DNA of 17,482 nt from Friedmanniella sp. GTDB taxonomy: Bacteria; Actinomycetota; Actinomycetes; Propionibacteriales; Propionibacteriaceae. The stretch covers positions 1 through 17,482 of the forward strand of contig JAOPXW010000140.1 in NCBI GenBank assembly GCA_025964935.1. Direction: 5' to 3'. A program made the translations under genes and the position numbers. Below the pieces are notes generated by a model. It was not told the origin of the DNA. It saw only the letters and a list, made by a program, of their open reading frames with translations, and did not search any database. Positions 12,358-17,482 of the stretch are shown here, piece after piece. The stretch's first letter is position 1; the number at the start of each line of letters is the position of its first letter.

Positions 12358-14079
12358 TCAGCCGCCGGTGGGGCTGGGGCTCGGGGTGGCGACCAGCCGG
12401 GCGCGGGTCGAGGCGGGCAGCTGGGTCGGGTCCCCGGTCACGATCCGGTCCTCGACCACCACCCGCGCGTCGGGCAGGAAGTGCACCGGCTGCACCCCGG
12501 TGATCAGCCCTGTCGCGTCGTCGCGGAAGTAGAAGTAGACGTCGGCGCTGATCAGCGGCGGGGAGAAGGGCGTGCTGAAGGAGGTGATGGTCGGCTGCTT
12601 GACCCCGCCCGCCGTCCCCTGCTGCATCCCCACCGTCCAGCTGCCGTCGGCGTGCGGGATGATCCGGGGCCCGTCCTGAGCGTGGAAGTGACCCCAGGTC
12701 AGCAGTCGCAGGGGCGGGTCCGGCTGGGCCAGCACCACCGTGGCCGCCGCCGGCTGGTGGACCATCATCACGTCGACCCGGCGCAGCCGGGCGACCCCCA
12801 CCAGCCGCTCCGCCATCTGCTCCTCGGTCTCGGCACGGTCCCGCGTCCGGTTCACGGTGAAGGGGATCTGACGCTCGGGATCGTCGTCACCCAGCAGGTC
12901 CAGCCCGGCCTCGCGGACCACCCCGCCGTCGAGGACGACCATCCGGTCGGTCCGCATCTGGGTCTCGGTGATGTCGGAGTCGTGGTTGCCGGTCGCGACC
13001 ACGAACGGCACCCCGTCGGGGATCTCGGCCTCGCGGCGGATGCAGCCGCGCTCGACGGCCAGACCCTGCACCGTGTCGTCGCCGGAGCTGAGGACCAGCC
13101 GCGGGTGGGTGACCCGGGCCAGCCGGGTGATGAGCTGAGTCATGGCCTGGTTGCAGTGCAGGTCGCTGAAACCGAGCAGCATCGTCTCCCCCGCCGCCGC
13201 CTCGGGCAGCCGACCCAGCTGGCGCGACAGGCTGAGCGTGGCGTCGGCGATGTAGCCGTCCACGGCGGCCTGCTCGCGGGCCGTCAGCAGGGTGATCCCC
13301 CGTACGCCCCGGTCGAGCAGGTCGGCCAGCAGCACGCTGTCCACGGTCAGGCCGTTCAGCTGGGCGCCGGCCACCGTCACCGGGATCCGGGTGCCGGTCG
13401 GGGTGGGCGGCACCAGGATCGAGCCGACGGTCACCGCCACCACGGCCAGGTAGACCCCCGCCGTACGCCGTCGGCCGACGTTCCGCGCGACCCAGGGCGC
13501 GAGCAGCTGCCGCCGCAGCCGCCACAGGGCGAAGACCAGCAGCAGCGCCCCCTCGGCCTCCGCGGAGCGCACGACGGCGTCCTGGGCGAGCCGCTCGACG
13601 ATGCCGCGGACGGCCTCCACCGGGTCGTGGTAGAGCGCGGAATAGACGGCCAGGGTCTGCGGGGAGAAGAGCGAGCCCACCCCCTGCGAGGCGGCCCCGA
13701 CTCCGCCGACGGTGACGTCCAGGCCGATCGGGGCGACCGGGCTGGGCAGGTAGGCGTTGCCGATGGGGCCCAGGTCCACCCGCACCTCACTGGTGTAGGT
13801 GCTGGCGAAGCGGACCTGGTGCGGGCCCAGGTAGTCGTCGACGGACGCATGGCCCACCCCCCAGGCCACGGCGAACGGGGCGGCCGCGACCGTGGCGACC
13901 AGCGTGAGCAGCAGCGACCGGACGACGTTGCGGCGCACCGCAGGACCGGTCCGGGCCCGCGCGGCGTGCCGGGCCAGCACCGCCGCCACGGTGCGGAGCC
14001 GACCCGTGCCCGACCGGACCGGACGCGGCGGACCGGCTCGGAGGGGGACGTCCGGCTCGGGGGGTGCCGGGATGGCCAT
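12358..14079 (-). CDS. Membrane-anchored metallophosphoesterase
   Basis: This 573-aa protein has a basic, Pro/Arg-rich N-terminus (1-50), a membrane helix at ~54-74, and an exported segment of ~100 residues. A second hydrophobic stretch is at ~176-188, then a basic loop, and a third helix is at ~206-224. The remaining ~350 residues hold the calcineurin-like metal motifs in order: FSDLH (304-308), SSGDD (331-335), GNHD (364-367), VHQP (440-443) and GHFH (463-466). By the positive-inside rule the catalytic domain faces outside the cell. The metal ligands are present, although the last Asp of the common GDxxD form is missing. Substrate is unknown (phosphodiester, phospholipid or cell-wall phosphate). 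The ATG at 14079 is 41 nt after the deformylase stop, with a hairpin between. Ribosome site is weak. Confidence 0.88.
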   Translation of the reverse strand: MAIPAPPEPDVPLRAGPPRPVRSGTGRLRTVAAVLARHAARARTGPAVRRNVVRSLLLTLVATVAAAPFAVAWGVGHASVDDYLGPHQVRFASTYTSEVRVDLGPIGNAYLPSPVAPIGLDVTVGGVGAASQGVGSLFSPQTLAVYSALYHDPVEAVRGIVERLAQDAVVRSAEAEGALLLVFALWRLRRQLLAPWVARNVGRRRTAGVYLAVVAVTVGSILVPPTPTGTRIPVTVAGAQLNGLTVDSVLLADLLDRGVRGITLLTAREQAAVDGYIADATLSLSRQLGRLPEAAAGETMLLGFSDLHCNQAMTQLITRLARVTHPRLVLSSGDDTVQGLAVERGCIRREAEIPDGVPFVVATGNHDSDITETQMRTDRMVVLDGGVVREAGLDLLGDDDPERQIPFTVNRTRDRAETEEQMAERLVGVARLRRVDVMMVHQPAAATVVLAQPDPPLRLLTWGHFHAQDGPRIIPHADGSWTVGMQQGTAGGVKQPTITSFSTPFSPPLISADVYFYFRDDATGLITGVQPVHFLPDARVVVEDRIVTGDPTQLPASTRARLVATPSPSPTGG

Positions 14080-14102
14080 CGGTCAGGCCCCGCCCGCACC
14101 GG

Positions 14103-14119
14103 CCGGGGCCCGGCCCCGG
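14103..14119 (-). terminator. Hairpin between def and the metallophosphoesterase
   Basis: CCGGGGC and GCCCCGG form a perfect 7-bp stem with a 3-nt loop, starting directly after the deformylase stop. It may stop part of the transcription before the phosphoesterase. No T tract follows. Confidence 0.4.
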
Positions 14120-14120
14120 G

Positions 14121-14672
14121 TCACGCGGGCGCCTGGGGGTCGAGGTAGACCTGGCGGGCGTAGATCGCGTGCGCGCCGGCCACCCGGTCCAGGAAGAGCA
14201 GTCCGGCGCAGTGGTCGATCTCATGCTGCAGGGCCCGGGCCTCGAACGCGTCCGTGGTGATCTGGACGGTCTCGCCGGTGCCCGGCAGCTGGCCGGAGAC
14301 GGTGATCCGGGTGGCGCGCTTCACGTCACCGGTCAGGTCGGGGACCGACATGCAGCCCTCCCGGCCCTTCTCGTTGCGGCTGGCCTCCACGACCTCGGCG
14401 TTCACCAGCACGATCAGACCGTGTCGGGTGCGCGCCTTCGGGTGCTCGGTGACGTCGACGCAGAACGCCTGGGCCGCAACGCCGACCTGCGGTGCGGCGA
14501 GCCCGACGCAGCCGGGCGAGACCCGCATGGTGGCGACCAGGTCGGCGCACAGCTGGACCACCGCCGGGTCGGCGGGGTCGACGGTCGGGCCGACCGCGGA
14601 CAGCACGGCCGCGGGAGCGCGGACGACCTCGAGCACCCGGCCTTCGGGGAGGGTCGGAACGGTGAGGCTCAC
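14121..14672 (-). CDS. def: Peptide deformylase
   Basis: This 183-aa metalloenzyme removes the formyl group from the initiator methionine of new proteins. Motif 1 is GCVGLAAPQ (54-62), motif 2 is EGCMSVP (105-111) with metal ligand Cys107, and motif 3 is QHEIDH (149-154) with ligands His150 and His154 and catalytic Glu151. All catalytic residues are present. The first Gly of the usual GxGLAAPQ is Cys55, and Met108 replaces the usual Leu. The GTG at 14672 lies in GTGA, overlapping the stop of the ACT-domain gene, so translation is coupled to it. No formyltransferase gene (fmt), the frequent neighbour of def, is in the window, so this may be one of two deformylases. Chain length is typical. Confidence 0.95.
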   Translation of the reverse strand: MSLTVPTLPEGRVLEVVRAPAAVLSAVGPTVDPADPAVVQLCADLVATMRVSPGCVGLAAPQVGVAAQAFCVDVTEHPKARTRHGLIVLVNAEVVEASRNEKGREGCMSVPDLTGDVKRATRITVSGQLPGTGETVQITTDAFEARALQHEIDHCAGLLFLDRVAGAHAIYARQVYLDPQAPA

Positions 14673-15184
14673 AGCTCGTCGCGCTCCACCAGCCGCAGGG
14701 TGGCGTCGACCCCCAGGTCGGCCGACACCCGGGCCAGCTCGGCCCGGAACCCCGCCACCGCGGCCCCCGCGGGCAGGTCCACCTCGGCCAGCAGGACGTA
14801 GAGGTCACCGGCCAGGCGGGTGGTCAGGTCGGTGATGTTGCCGCCTGCGGCGGCGATCACCCCGGCGAGCCGGGCCACGATCCCCATCCGGTCCGCCCCG
14901 TGCACGGTGACCAGGTAGGTGTCCCCCAGGGCCGGCTCGGCCGGCTCGTCGGGGACCTCCCGCACCGAGACCATCAGCGAGCCGTCGACCAGGGGGGCCA
15001 GGGCCGCCTCCACCTCGGCGGCGGCGGTCCGACCCGAGCACACCAGGGTCATGGCGAAGTGCCCCCGCAGCCGGGTCATCGAGGAGTCCTCGAGGTTCAT
15101 CCGGCACGCGGCCAGGGCCTCCGCAGCCTGGGCGATGATGCCCGGCCGGTCGTGTCCGACGACGGTGATGGCGAGTGAGGTCAC
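14669..15184 (-). CDS. Tandem ACT-domain protein (GcvR-like)
   Basis: This 171-aa protein has two ACT domains. The first spans about residues 3-80 (LAITVVGHDRPGIIAQAAEAL...MNLEDSSMTRLRGHFAM) and the second ~89-165 (YLVTVHGADRMGIVARLAGVI...GGNITDLTTRL). There is no DNA-binding or catalytic domain. This architecture matches GcvR, the glycine-sensing accessory repressor of the glycine cleavage system in E. coli, and related actinobacterial proteins whose ligands are untested. It likely binds an amino acid and acts through a partner. The GTG start at 15184 has no ribosome site; GAGACT lies 6 nt upstream. It is first in a unit with def, overlapping by 4 nt. Family is sound; the regulatory target is inferred. 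Confidence 0.88.
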   Translation of the reverse strand: MTSLAITVVGHDRPGIIAQAAEALAACRMNLEDSSMTRLRGHFAMTLVCSGRTAAAEVEAALAPLVDGSLMVSVREVPDEPAEPALGDTYLVTVHGADRMGIVARLAGVIAAAGGNITDLTTRLAGDLYVLLAEVDLPAGAAVAGFRAELARVSADLGVDATLRLVERDEL

Positions 15185-15201
15185 GCCGCCAGTCTCTCAT
15201 C

Positions 15202-15223
15202 GTCGTCCGGCGCGGCCGGCGAC
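15202..15223 (-). terminator. Hairpin after the Ppx/GppA gene
   Basis: GTCG(T)CCGGC pairs with GCCGGCGAC with one bulged base and a 3-nt loop, 6 nt beyond the minus-strand stop at 15230. It would separate this operon from the ACT/def operon whose start is at 15184. No T tract. Confidence 0.45.
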
Positions 15224-15229
15224 TTGGCG

Positions 15230-16162
15230 CTAGCTGGCCCGGCGCAGCAGGTCCAGCGCGATCCCGTCCAGGATGTCGGACTCGCTGACCACGAGGTCGG
15301 GCACCGACAGCCGGGCGGCCACGCGCTCGGCGATCAGGGCTCCGGCGGTGATCACGTCCGCGCGCTGCGGGTGCATCGAGGGCAGGGCCCGGATGGCGTC
15401 CACGTCCAGCCCGCTGAGCTGGGTGTAGAGGTCGGCGAGGACCGCCCGGGTCATCCGACAGCCGTGGACCAGCTCCCGGTCGTAGCGCTCCAGTCCCAGG
15501 TGCACGCCGGCGAGGGTGGTCGCGGTCCCGGCCACGCCGATCCAGGCCCCGACCGCGCCGAAGTCGACGCCGCTGGAGTCGAGCAGACCGTCGACGTACC
15601 CGGCCGCCCGGTCGAGGCCGACGGCCGCGGGTGGGCTGTCGGGCAGGAACCGCTCGGTCAGCCGGACCGACCCGATGTCCAGCGAGATGGCCGAGACCAG
15701 CTCCCCGGCCGCCGACCCGACGATCAGCTCGGTGGAGCCGCCGCCGATGTCCATCACCAGCACGGGCTCCCCGTCCGGGAGGACCCGGCTGAGGGCGCCG
15801 CTGAAGGACAGCCTGGCCTCCTCGTCCCCGGTGACGACCTCGGGCAGCACCCCGAGGCGGCTGCGGATGCCGTCGAAGAACGCCTGCCGGTTGCGTGCGT
15901 CCCGGGCCGCCGAGGTGGCCACGAAGCGGGTCCGGTCGGGGCCGACCCCGGCGGCGGCCACCACCTCGGCGTACGCGTCGACCACCGCGAAGGTCCGCGC
16001 GAGAGCGTCGGGGTGGAACTCCCCCGTCGCGTCGACACCCTGGCCCAGCCGGACGATCTCGGTCCGGCGGTCCAGGTCGACCAGCCGACCGTCCGGGCCG
16101 GTCTCAGCGATCAGCAGCCGGATCGAGTTGGTGCCGCAGTCCACGGCCGCCACGCGGCTCAT
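15230..16162 (-). CDS. ppx: Ppx/GppA family exopolyphosphatase/pppGpp phosphatase (short form)
   Basis: This 310-aa ASKHA-fold phosphatase opens SRVAAVDCGTNSIRLLIAE (2-20), the first phosphate-binding loop. TGDEEARLSFSGAL (111-124) carries the candidate catalytic glutamate. VMDIGGGSTELIVG (136-149) is the second phosphate loop. The protein has only the two actin-like domains and lacks the C-terminal HD-like region of the ~500-residue E. coli enzymes. It is thus the short actinobacterial form, like the two M. tuberculosis Ppx proteins. It hydrolyses terminal phosphate from polyphosphate and/or pppGpp. The ATG overlaps the DUF501 stop as ATGA. The DUF501-ppx order matches the M. tuberculosis Rv1025-Rv1026 locus, so it is probably the Rv1026 orthologue. 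Confidence 0.94.
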   Translation of the reverse strand: MSRVAAVDCGTNSIRLLIAETGPDGRLVDLDRRTEIVRLGQGVDATGEFHPDALARTFAVVDAYAEVVAAAGVGPDRTRFVATSAARDARNRQAFFDGIRSRLGVLPEVVTGDEEARLSFSGALSRVLPDGEPVLVMDIGGGSTELIVGSAAGELVSAISLDIGSVRLTERFLPDSPPAAVGLDRAAGYVDGLLDSSGVDFGAVGAWIGVAGTATTLAGVHLGLERYDRELVHGCRMTRAVLADLYTQLSGLDVDAIRALPSMHPQRADVITAGALIAERVAARLSVPDLVVSESDILDGIALDLLRRAS

Positions 16163-16662
16163 CGGGCCCCCTCCTCGTCGAGACAAGGACTGGACCAGAA
16201 CGCCCCGATCGAGGTCAGCGCCTCGTCCCCCAGGGGGTTCACCCCGGGGCCGGCGGCCAGGGCGTGGCCGACCAGGGCGTGCAGGCACTTGACCCGGGTC
16301 GGCATCCCGCCGGCGCTCACCCCGGCGATCTCGGGCACCTCGCCCAGTCGCTCCCGGTCGCTCAGGTAGGCGCGGTGGGCCGCCCCGTACGCCGCAGCCA
16401 GACCCTCGTCCTCGCTCAGCCGGACGGTCATCTCCGCCATCACCCCCTGGGACTCCAGGGTCGAGCAGGCGGCACTGGCCCGAGGGCAGGTCAGGTAGTA
16501 GGTGGTGGGGAACGGGGTCCCGTCCGCCAGCCGGGGCTCGGTGGCCAGCACCGCCGGGCGTCCGCACGGGCAGCGGTAGGCCACCCCGGCGACGCCCCGC
16601 GGCGGTCGCTGCAGCTGGGCCGTGACGGCGGCCTGGTCCTCGGCGGTCATGAGCTCGTACAT
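16159..16662 (-). CDS. DUF501 domain protein
   Basis: This 167-aa protein of unknown function is found widely in actinobacteria. Its middle has Cys residues at 31, 33, 59 and 66 (YRCPCGRP, YYLTCPRASAACS). The C-terminal block PTRVKCLHALVGHALAAGPGVNPLGDEAL (121-149) is the family hallmark, with Cys126, His128 and His133. These could bind metal, which is inference. I start at ATG 16662; a second ATG at 16650 (MTAEDQ...) is equally possible, as neither has a good ribosome site. The stop overlaps the ppx start by 4 nt, so the two proteins are made together. In many actinobacteria the pair follows eno and ftsB; here those genes are absent and a ribokinase gene is divergent 49 nt away. Confidence 0.9.
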   Translation of the reverse strand: MYELMTAEDQAAVTAQLQRPPRGVAGVAYRCPCGRPAVLATEPRLADGTPFPTTYYLTCPRASAACSTLESQGVMAEMTVRLSEDEGLAAAYGAAHRAYLSDRERLGEVPEIAGVSAGGMPTRVKCLHALVGHALAAGPGVNPLGDEALTSIGAFWSSPCLDEEGAR

Positions 16663-16698
16663 GCCGCCATCTTCGCAGGGCCGGATCAGGCGGTGCCC

Positions 16699-16704
16699 TA
16701 CGCT
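16699..16704 (+). promoter_or_regulatory. Leaderless-type -10 box of the ribokinase gene
   Basis: TACGCT (TANNNT) is followed by 7 nt and then the ATG at 16712, giving a transcript that would begin at the start codon. No Shine-Dalgarno sequence is present. The spacing is identical to that at cbs. The box lies within the 49-nt gap shared with the divergent DUF501 gene. Confidence 0.55.
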
Positions 16705-16711
16705 TCGGCTC

Positions 16712-17482
16712 ATGAGCGGAGTCGCCGTAGTCGGCAGCATCAGCGTGGACCTGACGGCGTACGGGTCCCCCCTCCCCCGACCCGGCGAGACGGTGATCGC
16801 CGACAGCTTCTCGATGGTGCTGGGCGGCAAGGGTGCCAACCAGGCCCTCGCCGCCGTCCGGGCCGGTGCGCCGACCTACATGGTCGGGGCGGTCGGGGAC
16901 GACGTCTTCCGGGAGCTGGTGCTGGGCACCCTGACCGCCGAGGGGGTGGACACCGGCGCGGTGCAGGTCGTCGACGGCAGCACCGGGGTGGCCCACATCC
17001 GGGTCGACACCACCAGCGGTGAGAACAACATCGCCATCATCGGCAACGCCAACTTCCGCCTGACTCCCGACGTGGCCGCGGCCGAGCTGCGCCGGCTGGC
17101 CGACCGGGTCTCGGTGGTGCTGGTCCAGCTCGAGGCCCCGCTGGAGACCGTCGTCCGGATCGCCGAGGTGTGCCGGGAGCTCGGGCTGGCCCTGGTCCTG
17201 GACCCCGCGCCGGCCCGGCCGCTGCCGGACGCGGTGTGGGGCGGGGTCGCGGTGGTCACCCCCAACGAGACCGAGGCGCAGGTCCTGACCGGTGTCTCGG
17301 TGCTCGACCGGGAGAGCGCCGAGCGGGCGGCGGGCTGGTTCCTGACCCGCGGCGTCGACACCGTCGTCATCACCCTGGCCGAGCGGGGTGCGGTGGTCGT
17401 GCGGTCGGGCTCGGTCGTGGAGCTGCCCGCGCACCAGGTGGAGGCGGTCGACTCCACCGCCGCCGGGGACGCCTTCGCCGGC
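16712..17482 (+). CDS. rbsK: Ribokinase-like PfkB family sugar kinase (3' truncated)
   Basis: The frame opens at ATG 16712 and stays open for 257 codons to the window edge. It begins SGVAVVGSISVDLTAYGS, with the sugar-binding loop GGKGANQALAAVRAG (~38-52) and GAVGDDVF, all ribokinase marks. Later come VVTPNETEAQVLTG (~188-201), VVITLAERGAVVV, and the ATP/catalytic motif DSTAAGDAF (~248-256), where the catalytic Asp follows AAG. A full ribokinase is ~300 residues, so about 40 are missing. It should phosphorylate D-ribose at O-5, though other PfkB substrates are possible. The gene is divergent from DUF501 and appears leaderless. No ribose transporter or LacI-type regulator is visible before the window ends. 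Confidence 0.88.
   Translation, partial: MSGVAVVGSISVDLTAYGSPLPRPGETVIADSFSMVLGGKGANQALAAVRAGAPTYMVGAVGDDVFRELVLGTLTAEGVDTGAVQVVDGSTGVAHIRVDTTSGENNIAIIGNANFRLTPDVAAAELRRLADRVSVVLVQLEAPLETVVRIAEVCRELGLALVLDPAPARPLPDAVWGGVAVVTPNETEAQVLTGVSVLDRESAERAAGWFLTRGVDTVVITLAERGAVVVRSGSVVELPAHQVEAVDSTAAGDAFAG

Noticed and set aside
15230..17434. A 734-codon minus-strand frame extending Ppx upstream across DUF501 and the ribokinase
   Set aside because: Only residues from the ATG at 16162 match Ppx/GppA. The upstream part is a shadow of DUF501 and the antisense of the ribokinase.
1..17482. CRISPR arrays, insertion sequences, toxin-antitoxin or phage-defence genes
   Set aside because: I looked for regularly spaced direct repeats, terminal inverted repeats, transposase or nuclease motifs and found none.

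Overview
The window is very GC-rich bacterial chromosome (roughly 70 % by eye) with tightly packed genes, frequent GTG starts, 4-nt GTGA/ATGA stop-start overlaps and TANNNT-type -10 boxes placed directly before start codons. Together with the families present (DUF501 next to Ppx/GppA, the CE1758/CE1759-type flavoprotein pair, actinobacterial cystathionine beta-synthase), this points to a high-GC actinobacterium. Order Propionibacteriales (Nocardioides/Microlunatus-like) is a guess from gene content only.

Layout. 1-570: 3' end of a PRISE-type SDR oxidoreductase. 625-1747 (minus): a membrane-anchored neutral zinc metallopeptidase and a 55-aa single-span membrane protein. 1905-4035 (plus): a luciferase-like flavin monooxygenase, its FMN reductase overlapping by 4 nt, and a small GNAT-like acetyltransferase. 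4133-7948 (minus): an operon of a 14-TM DHA2-type exporter, a family-2 glycosyltransferase and a family-1 (UGT/MGT-like) glycosyltransferase. 8098-8920 (minus): two small unrecognised membrane proteins. 9090-9767 (plus): a NUDIX hydrolase. 9794-12082 (minus): cystathionine beta-synthase and a Bax inhibitor-1 family protein, separated by a strong hairpin. 12208-12283 (minus): a tRNA with anticodon UAA. 12358-15184 (minus): ACT-domain protein, peptide deformylase and a membrane-anchored metallophosphoesterase. 15230-16662 (minus): DUF501 protein and Ppx/GppA phosphatase. 16712-17482 (plus): the 5' part of a ribokinase.

How genes may work together. The monooxygenase and reductase form a two-component FMN system behind a MarR-like inverted repeat. 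The exporter and two glycosyltransferases look like one unit making and/or moving a glycosylated small molecule or lipid. The ACT regulator and deformylase are translationally coupled and both touch one-carbon metabolism. Most of the rest is chromosomal housekeeping.

The most unusual element is the tRNA. It has a UAA (leucine) anticodon but a 5-nt variable region, whereas bacterial tRNA-Leu normally carries a long variable arm. I see no phage, transposon, integrase, CRISPR or defence gene. No gene-free stretch exceeds 300 nt; the longest (12083-12357) holds a leader palindrome, the tRNA and a hairpin.
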